64,000 bases of DNA, from assembly GCF_031755915.1 (NCBI RefSeq), contig NC_083381.1:7204501-7268500 (forward strand), written 5' to 3'. Position 1 is the stretch's first letter. Every line of letters begins with the position of its first letter. The position numbers and the translations under genes are program-made. Source of the stretch: Ziziphus jujuba. Taxonomy: Eukaryota > Streptophyta > Magnoliopsida > Rosales > Rhamnaceae. The notes beneath the pieces were generated by a model, which saw only the letters and a program-made list of their open reading frames with translations, had not been told where the DNA came from and made no database searches. This document shows, one piece after another, positions 35,191-46,388 of the stretch.

Positions 35191-36304
35191 TAAATTTTGT
35201 TCAGGTTTGATCTATCTTTATTTGCTTCTTTGTTTCTGTGTTATTTTACAATTTTAGAATTAGGTTAAAGTTGCATCCATCCCATACACGTTCTGCATCT
35301 TAAAAATAAAAAATAAAAAATAAAAATTCATTCCTAGTTGAATTAGGATTTCCTAGTTTTATCGTATTTTTGTTTCCTAGTTTGTTGGTTGTTTTAATTC
35401 ATCATTGTTCTTGTTAATTTTGGTTTTTGTTGATTTTTCTTTTCTGTTTTAGTCTTAAATATTTGCATTCATCTATTCAAAAAAAAAAAAAAAAAAAGAG
35501 TTTGCAGCAACATTTAAAAAAAAAAAAACTGCACATTTGTTGTTTATTCTTGCTACTTCAGTTGTGTTTGATATTCAGTGAGTGAAAAAAAAAAGAAAAA
35601 AAAAAGAAGAAAGCCGAATATTAAAAAATATATATATATATATCGGTTTGTTGAAAATTGGTGTTGAAGTTTGTTGCTGGAAATTTCTTGTAACTGCTAC
35701 TGTGTTGATTATTTATTCCATATTTGAGTTGCTGGAGAATTATTTTTGCTGCTGGATATTTGGAATTTTGGGTGCTTAAATTATTTGGATTAAAATTAGT
35801 TAAAGGATTTGATACAAAACTTGAATTACAAGAACAACAACCAACACTTTTCTATATTTTTGTTCTCTTTGATTCTTGTTCGTATTTGAATTTCTTTTTC
35901 TAGAATTTTATTCTTGAACTCATAATCTATTACCATGTGGTCTAATTCTTCAAAATTCTAAAGTTTTCTCATTAATTTGCTTTATTTTACCTAGAAAAGC
36001 CGAAAACTAGGTTTTGTTGAATTCCTTCGGTATTGCCTATATATATATATATATAATTTTGCTACTGTTTTGTTGATAAGTTTAATTAAAATATACTTGT
36101 GATCTAATTTCTGTTTTTCTGGTTGTTTTAATTAGAACTTTGAGATAATTCATTGAGTGGAAAAAGACAAGAGTGTGTGAGCTTAAAAGAGGGTAAAAGC
36201 CGAAACTAGTGTGCAAACACGAGTGTCGAGACCTTGTTTGACTGAAACACGTGAGGGAGTGAATATTGTGAGGATTTATTTTATTTTTGCAGTATTTTAC
36301 TAAC
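35191..36304 (+). other. Untranslated leader of element B
   Basis: Collinear with the element C leader 58420-59580 (shared 'ttttgttcaggtttgatctatctt', 'gttgctggagaattatttttgctgctgg', 'aacacgtgagggagtgaatattgtgagg'). A-rich runs and (TA)n at 35630-35645 and 36040-36055. No gene. Confidence 0.75.
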
Positions 36305-37403
36305 ATGGCAGATTCTAGAATAAGAAAAGAAGACACACCACTGAGAATTAATGAAGAGGAGTCCGTAGGATTTCATGGTGATCCACGAGCTACCGGGAGT
36401 GGTGAGCAAATGGACATGAGGGCTATATTGGAGCAATTACAATGGATAAATGCCCAATTTGACCATTTAAATCAAAAGATGGACAAGTTAGAAACATCTC
36501 AAGGAGTGCCCAATATAAGGTTAGATGTTCATGGAGGTCGAGGTCGAGGAGGCCGAGGGTGATTAAGAGAGGAATTCGGGGGAAGTAACTATGGAGATGA
36601 CTTGGATGAAGGGTTTGATGAAATTCTTGAACCTCAAGAAAGGCTAATCCATGGGAGACCAGCAATGAACAAAGATGATGATCTAGGGAATATCAAGGTA
36701 AACATCCCACCATTCATGGGTAAAAGTGATCCGGAAGCATATTTGGAATGGGAAGAGAGAATGGAGTTGATTTTCGATTGTCATCATTATTCGGAGGCCA
36801 AGAAGGTGAAGATGGCAGCAATGGAGTTTGGTCATTATGCACTCCAATGGTGGACCAATGAGCAAAACACCCGAAAGAGAGTTGGTGATGACTTGATCAC
36901 TACATGGCGCCAAATGAAAGGAGCCATGAGGAAGCGGTTTGTACCATCACATTATCATAGGTTGCTGCATCAAAGGCTTCAATCCCTATCTCAAGGAAGT
37001 ATGTCCGTGGAGGATTATTATAAGGAGATGGAGATGCTTATGATGAGGTTAAACATGAATGAGGATAGAGAAGCAACCATGGCAAGATTTCTTGGTGGTT
37101 TGAATTGTGAGATAGCCAACCAACTAGAATTGCAACAATATGTGGAATTGGAGAAGATGTTGCATGTGGCTATTAAATTGGAGCATCAATTCAAGAGGAG
37201 GGGTGTAGGCTCATGGTTTAGAGGAGTTTCCAATAGCGGAAGATCAATTCCAAGTGGCTGGAGAAACAATCCTACCTTTGAAAACAACCCAGAGCCAAAA
37301 GTGGGAGAAGAAAGTCCAAATCGGCCAAGGAGAGAGACTAGAACCGAATCTGTCCAAGCACACAAAAGTGAAGGTAAATATGATCCCAAGCCTTCTAAAA
37401 CTC
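36305..37403 (+). pseudogene. Gag of element B, truncated
   Basis: It starts MADSRIR, as in element C, but has a TGA at 36560-36562 within the Gly/Arg-rich stretch. In the same frame it continues with NIKVNIPPFMGKSDPEAYL, EFGHYALQWWTN, RFVPSHYHRLLHQRLQSLSQG and MARFLGGLN. It ends before the CCHC knuckle at the junction with the duplicated DEFL intron. The frame reads on through that foreign sequence to a stop at 37447, giving a chimeric end. Confidence 0.88.
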
Positions 37404-37919
37404 ATAAAATAGGCAGATGCATTAGAAGAGAGGGATACAAAAAATGAAAAAGTAAAACATTAAAATGGTTTTAAATTTTCTTAAATTAAAAAAAAAGAAC
37501 AAAAAAAAAAAAAACACAAAAAAAAGAAGAAGAAGAAGAAGAAGAAGAAGCATACATGAAAACATACTCCTCTACTCTTATCTCAGTCGTTATTAGACTA
37601 GTAGGATATTGGTGGTTTCTTCTTTTTTCTTTTTTTTTTTTTAGGCAATCATTTCATTGGTGGTTTCACATGTAACAAACCATATATCATATATTGTTTT
37701 TTGAATTCAAAATTGTTGAAATACAAAATTGTAACATGTATAATACATCAAATTATATATGTATGCAAAAGTTCACCAAAAAAGATTTATGCACGAACCT
37801 TTGCACAATATAATAAAGAAAACAACAAGCATAGCAGATTTGGCCATCTTCTCTCAAATGAAAATGTAATATCTTCTCTCCAATGCAAATGTAATATCTT
37901 CTCTCAAACGTAAAATGTA

Positions 37920-37955
<36 letters not shown>

Positions 37956-38635
37956 GAAAGAAGATTTTCTTTTTCGTTTTTCTTAGAAGTCATATGGGGA
38001 TTTTATGTAGTTATACTACGAAATCAGAAGAAAAAAATAATAAGGACAGTTCCTTATAAGTATTATACTTTCGAATAAGGAATATAATTGATATATATAT
38101 ATATATATATAGATGCGTATTTCAATAATTCCTTCTAGGCTTAGTATATTTGCACTAAAATTCAGTGACGAATTAAAAATTAAAGCATGATAAGAAAAAT
38201 GAAATCATTATTTTCCAAAAAGTATACTGGTATTGTATGGAAAATTGCATATGACGTTTCTCACATTCTTTACTGGAAAAAGGAGAATATTAGCATATTT
38301 TTGGTTTTTTTTTTTTTTTTTTTGGTAAGTAAAGAGAATATTTTCTCTTGGTTAATTAAATAAGAAGAATATTAGTACTGTGTATATAAGGAAAATTTTA
38401 TATAAGTGCAGATCATGCTTTGAAGTTTTTCTTCCCTAGATTTCCTTTCCTTTTTTCTTTTTTTTCTTTTTCTTTTTTCTTAGTGAATTCTTCCCTAGCT
38501 TTCCTAATTTAACACAAGTCTGTAATTATTTTCGGTTTTGTTTGATATAAAGAATGGCTATTTCAAATAAAATATGAATAATTATTCATTAAAATAAAAA
38601 AAAAAGAAAAAAGAAAAATGAATATCATTCATTTT
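37404..38635 (-). repeat. Partial DEFL-gene duplication, copy 1 (intron part, exon 1, promoter)
   Basis: Collinear with 42078-43429. It lacks exon 2 and about 210 bp of intron that copy 2 has between the 'attttctt..aaataaaa' and 'aacacaaaaaaaag(aag)n' blocks. It also has expanded (TA)n at 37925-37950 and 38092-38110. The left end joins element B gag; the right end continues past the point where copy 2 is interrupted by the CACTA terminus. Confidence 0.9.
37799..37847 (-). pseudogene. Orphan exon 1 of a duplicated DEFL gene
   Basis: A 49-bp exon encoding a signal-peptide-like start (MAKSAMLVVFFIILCK), one residue different from the intact gene, with donor AAAG|GTTCGTG. No second exon lies downstream on the minus strand: intron sequence runs straight into element B gag. 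It is therefore probably a dead or orphan exon, unless it is spliced to something new. Confidence 0.7.
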
Positions 38636-38669
38636 ATATACTTGGCGTTGATAGGCAGCCAGCTCAAGC

Positions 38670-39130
38670 TCCAAAGGTGATTTCAGTTGTTTGGTGTAAA
38701 ATAATTATTTGGTTTGAATGTGACTCATTGTATGTGGTTGATGCTTTGAAGAACAAATCTTTAAATGTTCGATGTTATCTTAAGGCTCACTCATAGAATT
38801 GTTTGGCTTTTTTTTTATCGCGGCTTACTTGTATTGTCACTCGCATCTTCCAAGAAGGCAATGTCATTGCGGATGCTTCGTCAAAGGCGGCTTTGTCCAA
38901 TTGTAGTGATAAATGGTTTTTCCACTTACCTAGTTTTTGTTATTATACTCATGTTAATGATTTGTGGGGTGATAAAACTTTTAGATTTTGCTGATTTTTT
39001 TTTTTTTTTTTTTTTTTTTTGGGGATTATGGTACTCTTATTCCTTTGATGCTTTTCCCCATTGGGGTTTTTACATAAAAGGTTTTTAGGAGGCCAAGTCT
39101 TGATACGTTTTGGTATTTTTGTACCTTTTT
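38670..39130 (+). pseudogene. LINE 3' end: RNase H-like relic and 3' UTR
   Basis: The plus strand reads WFECDSLYVVDALKNKS, then after a stop, LSRLTCIVTRIFQEGNVIADASSKAALS. This is the second half of the RNase H-like domain of plant LINEs (ECDS and the EGNVIADA acidic motif). A stop and a frame change break it. The segment TFRFC-stop, a poly-T run (38995-39020) and a 'ccccattggggtttttacataaaaggtttttaggaggc' tail follow, as in many plant retroelement 3' ends. No target duplication was found. Confidence 0.75.
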
Positions 39131-39163
39131 GGTTAACTGCTGGTTGAAATTTAGCATACCAAG

Positions 39164-39305
39164 TGTCAAGACCCATTTAATATCCTTTCTCGGAACCCTA
39201 AATAATCCATGATCCCAGAAAAAACTCTACTGGACCGTTCTACGAAAAATTCAACAGCATCTCCCCTAATGGTTGGACATGCCATTAAATTCCTTGCACA
39301 GAAAA
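39164..39305 (-). repeat. Fragment of the tandem-array LTR family
   Basis: It begins TGTCAAGACCC and includes 'gaccgttctacgaaaaattcaacagcatctcccctaatggttggacat', matching the ends at 51218 and 54270. After about 140 bp the match stops and a minisatellite begins. Whether it is a degenerate LTR or a related short element is open. Confidence 0.65.
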
Positions 39306-39505
39306 CACACAACTTGCCGAAGGCTACGACACTTGCCCAAGGGCTAATATACTTGCTTGAAGACTTTCACACTTGCCTGAAAGCTAACATACTTACCCGA
39401 AGGATTCCATACTTGTCGAAGGCTTCCATTTGTCTAAGAGCTATTATACTTGCCCAATGGCTATCGTTTTTACCCGTAAGCTATGATATTTGTCCAAAGG
39501 CTACG
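39306..39505. repeat. 20-bp minisatellite, about 10 units
   Basis: Degenerate tandem units of consensus roughly ACTTGCCCGAAGGCTACNAT, 17-21 bp each. It sits between the LTR fragment and the (AAT)n tract. Confidence 0.8.
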
Positions 39506-39875
39506 ATAATAATAATAATAATAACAACAACAATGTTAATAATAATAACAAAAATCGCAATAATTAATAACAACTATGGTAACAATTGATAACAAATTTA
39601 ATGGTAAATACCGATAATAAAAGCAATAACAACAATAATAATAACGATAATAATAATAACAATAATAATAATAATAAATAGTGGAAATAACAAAACAACA
39701 ATCATAATAAATAATAATAATAACAATAATGATATTAATAATAATAATGGTAATAATAATAATAATCAATAATAATGATAATAATAAATAAATAATAATA
39801 ACGATAATAATAAATAAATAAATAAACAATAACAATAATAACAATAACACTATTAATAGCAACTATAATAATAAT
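39506..39875. repeat. (AAT/AAC)n trinucleotide tract, about 370 bp
   Basis: Long imperfect run of AAT, AAC and interruptions. The translated ORF at 39536-39862 is an artefact of it. Confidence 0.9.
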
Positions 39876-40869
39876 AGAGGCAAATAAGGATAATATTAGA
39901 AAATCAAATCATGAATAGATAAGGTAATGTAAAGTAAAATACAATTTTAAAATTCATAAATATGCCTTTCTACCTTTATAAACCCTTAAAAAAAAAAAAC
40001 AATAAGAATTCATAATTGATATGCAGAATCATTGAAATCTCAACACTTTTTTTTTTCCATTTCTTTTCTTTGATATATATATATATATATATTTTACCCT
40101 TTTACAAAAAAATCTCTTTTCTTATTTTTCAATTATAACAGAGAAAAATTAATGAGAGTATGATTTGCGGTGAATAAGTTGGGTATCAAGAAAAATAATA
40201 TTCTCTTTCGAGGCACAAATTACTACGGAAAAATATTAAATGGATAGGCAAGGAAGGCTTAAACGAAACAAAAATGACCTTACCATCATCTTTGAGATAA
40301 ACTACGATTTTCCATAGATGCCAACTTAAGCGTTAACATCAAAAACACTCAAAAAGAAATAAGCTTTTATAAATAATGGGCCACAAATTAAAATCCCAAC
40401 AAGAATATTAGGTTCAAAACTCACATGTAATTTTTCTATTTTTTATAACATAAAAATATCTCCAATGGCATGATCAATTTCATGTAGCTAAAATTTTCTT
40501 TCACAGTTCATGCCACTATAATTAACATGCAAAGTTAGTAAGAACATAAAGTGACAATATTCTCAATCAAGGATGATGAAAATACTCAAACAAAAAATTT
40601 ATTACTAAATCTAAGGCAAGAAGTTCACAAGAAATGCCTTAAATTTCTTTTTTATTTTTTTTAAACTTTTTATATTTTTTAGTTTTTTTTCTTTTTTTAT
40701 AACACCATCCTACCCCTAAACTTAATCTACGCATTGTCCTCAATGTAATTTAAGGGTGAAAAATGGCAAGAGCAGATGAGAGTTTAAGGGACACTATGTT
40801 GGATCTTCAATTGACAATATTTAGAGGCTACTAAAACCGTGGAAGAATCACGGCCAAGTTTAAGAGTGC
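39876..40869. other. Intergenic; no gene
   Basis: AT-rich with (TA)n at 40074-40092 and poly-T tracts near 40650-40700. No family recognised. Confidence 0.5.
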
Positions 40870-41340
40870 TTGCGATATAGAAGCCCCCCGAACAGGTTAA
40901 ATGTAATACAGATAGAGCTACATCTAAATGGGGAATGAGTGGTCTTGGTTTTTTGATTCGGGGAACAGTAATGGTAAGATGGTAAGCTGCTTTATGCTTT
41001 ATCAAAACCAATTCCAAGGCTATTTTCTCCATTAGCTGTCCGATTAATGGCTATTAAAGAAGCATTACACTTCTGCTTGCAATCAGGTTTATAGGAATGT
41101 GGAAATATCAAGTGACTCAAACCACCAATTCGGCTCATAACAGATAGTTTATAGGAATGTGAAATATAAAAGGTTTATTTGGTTTCTAATGATCAGTTTA
41201 AATGAACTTATAGTACTCCTAGGGAGGCAAATAGACCTGTTCATATTTTAGGTCGTATTCTATAACTTTGGCTTGTTCAGAGTCTCGCTTGGGAGAAGTG
41301 CCGGATAGGCTTCTTCCTACAATCTCAAGTTGTCCAAGTA
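40870..41340 (+). pseudogene. LINE RNase H-like domain relic
   Basis: Frameshifted remnants on the plus strand: NTDRATSKWGMSGLGFLIR (first Asp block), PLAVRLMAIKEALHFCLQSGL (Glu block), ISSDS, then REANRPVHILGRI followed by LAWEK. These are the sequential blocks of the RNase H-like domain at the end of plant LINE ORF2. The frame is broken at several points, and no poly(A) tail is evident. Confidence 0.7.
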
Positions 41341-41724
41341 CGTGTAATACTTCCATTATTTAATAAAAATTATATTAAAAAATAACATAATTAAATGTAA
41401 CCAATAAATAATAGTCATGTCATTAATTTTTTCATAGGAGACAAATAGCAAAACTCTAAAATCTATATCGATGCAATATTAATTGTGAATAGTGATTAAT
41501 TTCACTTTTAGTTGATTGAAAAAAAAAAAAAAAAAATTGTTGACGCATATACCTCTTTAAAAGTCCCTCACCCAATTTTAAAATGTAAAAACTGAATAAA
41601 TAAGAATCTGAATAACATGGGAATTGTATTATATTATTCAGAAAACAACTCCAATGAGCGCCAGGCCCTTCAACTATGAGGAAGAACCAGCTTTATTCAT
41701 AGCATTCTGACTACCAGTTTCATT
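41341..41724. other. 3' flank of the DEFL gene; no other feature
   Basis: AT-rich with a poly-A run at 41519-41537. The part nearest 41725 should be the DEFL 3' UTR on the minus strand. No polyadenylation signal can be chosen. Confidence 0.45.
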
Positions 41725-42708
41725 TTAACAATAACAATAACAGACATGACTCCCGTTGCCTAGTAATTTACATAAACCTTGCGTCCCCTTAACAAGAGTA
41801 CATGGCTTTGATGATGATGCGCAAAGATTGTAGCACTGCCCGCCCGGCTCATCACCCACTCCTGGCTGACATTCTGGAACAGAATGTTCATGGCAACATA
41901 TTGGATCATCAGCATTCGTCTTCACGCATTCTGATTAACAAAAACCAAATTTTAAAAAAATATATAAGTTATTTAGTTTCCATGAATTACTGATGAGGTA
42001 ATTAAAAACAATAAAATAGTAAATAACATATATTGTTTACTATCTTAACCATATATAAAACGATATGTATAGAAGATATAAAATAGGCAGATGCATTAGA
42101 GGAGAGGGATACAAAAAAGAAAAAGTAAAACATTAAAATGATTTTAATTTTTCTTAAATAAAAAAATGATAATATATACATAAACAGTATTTTATAAAGT
42201 ATGAGTATGGGTTTTTGTATCGACTCTTAAACGTACATGAAACTAGAAACAAGTAATTGTACTGATGATGACTCTCATACACTGAATTGAATTTTATATA
42301 TTAAGCTAAAAGAATTCTCTCTTTACCAATTTAATATATGTCATCTCCACCCAAAATTAAAAAAAAGAAAAAAAAAACACAAAAAAAAAAGAAGAAGAAG
42401 AAGCATACATGAAAACATACTCCTCTACTCTTATCTCAGTTGTTGTTAGACTAGTAGGATATTGGTGGTTTCTTCTTTTTTCTTTTTGCTATTTTTTTTT
42501 TTCAGGCAATTAGTTCATTGGTGGTTTCACAAGTAACAAACCATATATCATATATTGCTTTTTGAATTCAAAATTGTTGAAATACAAAATTGTAACATGT
42601 ATAATACATCAAAATATATATGTATGCAAAAGTTCACCAAAAAAGATTTCTTCACAAACCTTTGCACAATATAATAAAGAAAACAACAAGCATAACTGAT
42701 TTGGCCAT
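41725..42708 (-). CDS. Cysteine-rich defensin-like (DEFL) secreted peptide, two exons
   Basis: Exons on the minus strand are 42660-42708 and 41725-41930, with a 729-bp intron (donor AAAG|GTTTGTG; acceptor TTAATCAG|AATGCG). The phase-1 junction keeps the frame, giving 84 residues. Exon 1 encodes a short signal-peptide-like segment (MAKSVMLVVFFIILCK). Exon 2 encodes the mature Cys-rich part with 11 cysteines, including PICC, GGQCYNLC and a closing CYCYC. A signal peptide exon plus a one-exon Cys-rich domain is the typical layout of plant DEFL/SCR-like peptide genes, which act as secreted defence or reproductive signals. The subfamily and role are not identified. A TATA-like run lies at about 42757-42772, roughly 50 bp before the ATG. 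No stop or frame break is seen. Expression is unproven. Confidence 0.75.
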
Positions 42709-43429
42709 CTTCTCTCCAATGAAAATTTAATATCTTCTCTCAAATGTAAAATGCAATATGATATATATATAGATGTAATATGAAAGAAGATTTTCTTTTT
42801 CGTTTTTCTTAGAAGTCATATGGGGATTTGATGTATTTATACTGCGAAATCAAAAGAAAAAAATAATAATAAGGACAGTTCCTTATAAGTACTATACTTT
42901 CAAATAAGGAATATAATTTATATATATAGATGCGTATTTCAATAATTCCTTCTAGGCTCCGTATATTTGCACTAATTGAGTGATGAATTCAAAAATTAAA
43001 ACATGATAAGAAAAATCAAATCATTAATTTCCAAAAAGTATAATGGTATTGTATGGAAAATTGCATATGACGTTTCTCACATTCTTTATTGGAAAAGGAG
43101 AATATTAGCATATTTTTGGTTTTTTTGTTTGGTAAGTAAGGAGAATATTTTTCTTGGTTAATTAAATAAGGAGAATATTAGTACTGTGTATATAAGGAAA
43201 ATTTTATATAAGTACAGATCCTGCTTTGAAGTTTTTCTTCCCTAGATTTCCTTTCCTTTTTTCCTTTTGTTTTTTGTTTTTTTTAGTGAATTCTTCCCTA
43301 GCTTTCCTAATTTAACACAAGTCTGTAATTATTTGGGTTTCGTTTGATATAAAGAATGACTATTCCTAATAAAATATGAATAATTATTCATGAAAAAGAA
43401 ATTAAAAAAATTGAATAATCATTCATTTT
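42078..43429 (-). repeat. DEFL segment, copy 2 (intact gene's intron, exon 1, promoter)
   Basis: This is the counterpart of 37404-38635, starting at the shared 'ataaaataggcagatgcattag' inside the intron and ending at 'attcatttt' immediately before the CACTA terminus at 43430. It contains about 210 bp (42165-42375) absent from copy 1. Confidence 0.88.
42757..42772 (-). promoter_or_regulatory. Candidate TATA box of the DEFL gene
   Basis: Minus strand CTATATATATATC, about 50 bp before the ATG. In copy 1 this run is expanded to a long (TA)n, so spacing differs. Confidence 0.4.
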
Positions 43430-44711
43430 CACTACTAGAATCGCATTGATAAATGACATAATAAATGCATCGCAAAAAATGAATAACGATTTAAATAGAC
43501 ATTTAGTGACTCATTATGAGAGTCGCCTACACATCAATTTTTAGCCGCACATGTTACTTTTAGCGGCGTATTACATAAGTCACCGATATTAGAGTTTTTA
43601 GTGACAACCATCGACTTTTAGCAACTCATTATCAGAGTTGCCTATATTTTCATTTTTAGCAACAATATGCACTTTTAGCAACGCATTATTTGAGTCACCG
43701 AATTAGAGTTTTTAGCGACATAGATCGACTTTTAGCAACTCTTTGTGAGAGTCTCCTTATTTGGGTTTTTAGCGACACTTATTTATTTTAACGACGCATT
43801 ATATAGGTCACCTATATATGAGTTTTTAGCGACGCATATAAACTTTTAGCAATTCATTATTTCGATCCACTTATAGCGACATATTTTCTAGTGACTGTTT
43901 CGTGTAGAGTTGCTAAATAAAGATATTACAAGCGACTTATAAGTAGAGTCACCTTTTTAGTGACCATGAAGGATTTTAGCGATATAGTTTTTATTACTTA
44001 TAGCGACTCTTTATATATCTTTAGAAAATTAGCTAAAAATTATATTAGCGACTCTGTTTTAAGCATCGTTAGATTTGTTAGTCGCTAAAAATAGGCAAGT
44101 AAAGGTCGCCAAATATGTTAGGCGACCTTGTTTCTTGTTCATGTGTTTGTTTTTTAATTTTTAATTTTGTGAGTATTATTAAAATAGTAAAAATACAAAA
44201 AAAAAAAAAAAAAAACTAAAACTAGCTTCATTCAGAATAATTAGAATACAAAAATTTTAAATACATATTTTTCATGACAAATTAATTATCAAATAAATTA
44301 AATATTAACTCATTGACATATTTTGACATAATTTGTAAACTATTGTATTTTTTCATAACAAATTTAATATTAATTAAACTTCCATGAATGCATACTCATT
44401 GATATGGAAGTTGACGTTCTCTTATTGACGATATTACACCATCATACTGCATATGGAAAAATTAAAAAAGTTATTAACACTTATGCAAAATAAATAAAAT
44501 ATTAATCATTATTAAATTTGTAATTTAGTAAATGAAAATTTAAAGAATATTACCATCGCTCTTAAGATTTGGCGAGGCGCATTTCTTCTAATTAAAAGTG
44601 GAAAACACATAATGAAGCAGATCAAAAAAATAATTAAATGAATAATAATAAATGTTATAAATATTACTTAAAACATAAGTTAATAAATATACGTATCAAT
44701 TTATTTAAAAG

Positions 44712-44935
44712 ATATTGTTTATCCATATCTCCTTACAATCATTACAAACATAGTCACTCTCACATTCATCCTCATTATCATTTTCATCAATACTTGGCAA
44801 CTATATGACAAATGGATTGTGAGCCATCGTAGCATCTCCAAGAACATCTTTTTAACAAAAGTACTATGTTATGGTGAAGTTAAAACAACAGACCATCTCG
44901 AATCAAGTTGATCTTCAACATAAAATATTTGTTGA
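44712..44935 (-). pseudogene. CACTA transposase C-terminal relic
   Basis: On the minus strand QIFYVEDQLDSRWSVVL resembles the C-terminal (DUF4216-like) block of plant CACTA/TNP2-type proteins. Beyond frame breaks an acidic tail follows (ENDNEDECESDY with VCNDC). Only the end of the protein is left; the catalytic part is absent from the window. Confidence 0.6.
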
Positions 44936-46307
44936 ACTTAGCAAAACAATGTCAAGCAATATCACAAACAAAATTTCTACACAAGCAAGATTAATAAAAC
45001 CCAACGAACCTAACCTACGGTTAAAATGAAAAAAAAAAAAAAAACCCAACCCACCACATGTATCCTCCAAACATAAAGAAAAAAGAAACTCACCTAAATG
45101 ATGGAGACGAAGAAAGAAAAAACCTAGAAAATTACGCAACACTTAGAAATCCAGCTTCCCTACCGATGACAACATAGGTAAATGAAAAATGAAACCCAAA
45201 ATATCTCACTCTTCAACTTTCTTAGATTGCTTCCAAATCTAATATCTATTAGATAGTGCACTTGATGTAGTTTTAAAAAAGAAAAAGGATTCAAGGGCGT
45301 GCGTAAAAATTTTAAAATGCGCCAAAAATTTTTAAAAAATTGCAAAAACGTGCCTTTTCTCTCAATTTCATTTTTTTTTCTTTGATTAATTTTTTAGTTT
45401 TCATCTACAAATAACTGAAATATTTCTTAAAAATACGAAGTAAAATATCAAAGATTGCTATTTATTTTTCTATTTTTCAAGTACACTTGTATTCTTTATA
45501 AACTTTGCATGTCTTTTAAAATTTTTGTTTTTTTTAATTGAGAGAACAAGCGACGCATTCTCTTCAAGAAGGGTCGCCTGCTCTTGAATTGTGGGATCAA
45601 GCAACGCATTATGGTCGAAAAGCATCGCCTGTTCCAATTTTTATATTCTCTTTGTAATCTTTAAATAGTTTTTTAATTGTTCATCTACAAATATATTCAT
45701 GTAGCAATCCAATAAACATAAATTCCATTGATCTAAAAACAGAAAATAGTTTTGTCAATGCTCTTCTCAATTATTCGCATATATGTGTATAGACGAGACA
45801 CAAAATATCTCAAGACCTAATTTGAGATAGGGTACCGAATATAGAATTCTAATTCAACAAGCTTTTATTGATCAATTTATCTACATAAGCATGTTAAATG
45901 AGCTTAACTTTCATGTGTTTATGGTCAATCATAGCTTACTTGTTTTCAAAAATTGAAAGTCTATTAAATTGCTTTTTCTTAAAAAAAAAAAATTAAAGGA
46001 ACAGGTGATGCAATTCCATTAAAACGCGTCGCCTATTCCATGTTCTATTATTATTATTTTTTTAATCTTTAATTAGTTTTGTTGATTGCTCATCTACAAA
46101 TTAAAAAAAAAAAGCATATTTGCAAAATTAAAAAAATTACTAAAAACAACTTTCAAATTCAAAAAAAGGTAAAAATTGGTTGAGTGAAAAGGCAACACAG
46201 TTGTTGCAAATGCGTTGTCTTTTCATCTATTTGGCGACTCTTTGTTAAAAGAATGCATCGCTTAAAACTATATTAAGCTAGTTCTTATTGTATTATTATA
46301 TCCAAGT

Positions 46308-46362
46308 CATTTGGCCTGGTGGTGTGGTGATTCCTTCAGAGTGTAAGAGGCCTTGGGTTCAA
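46308..46362 (+). other. tRNA-like (SINE-type) fragment
   Basis: TTGGCCTGGTGGTGTGGTGATT...GAGGCCTTGGGTTCAATT resembles the A-box (TGGCCTGGTGG) and B-box (GGGTTCAAT) promoter spacing of tRNA-derived SINEs in plants. It lies inside the CACTA region. No cloverleaf or CCA-type ends can be folded, so it is not a functional tRNA gene. Confidence 0.3.
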
Positions 46363-46388
46363 TTTTTTATTTTTTTTTGTTCTTTTAG

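Larger units (their letters stand above)
34040..37403 (+). mobile_element. Ty3/gypsy element B (5' LTR, leader and gag only)
   Basis: LTR, PBS, leader and most of gag of a gypsy element of the same family as element C. It was inserted into the copia gag at 34039/34040. The rest is missing: from 37404 the sequence is the DEFL-gene duplication, so pol and the 3' LTR were lost in the rearrangement that put that segment here. Confidence 0.9.

Noticed and set aside
36602..37447. 281-codon ORF as a separate new gene starting at 36602
   Set aside because: It is the same frame as the upstream gag; the internal Met only follows a premature TGA. Its last 14 codons come from a DEFL intron.
39306..39505. 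Regular 20-bp repeats that could suggest a CRISPR-like array
   Set aside because: Units are contiguous with no spacers and occur in plant DNA. It is a minisatellite.
39536..39862. 108-codon Ile/Tyr/Leu-rich ORF resembling a membrane peptide
   Set aside because: Translation of the (AAT)n tract.
44915..45345. Two minus-strand ORFs near the CACTA transposase as extra genes
   Set aside because: They are Phe/Leu-rich with no family blocks. They are more likely part of the decayed element.
46308..46362. Calling this a functional tRNA gene
   Set aside because: Only box-like motifs are present. No acceptor stem or cloverleaf could be folded by eye.
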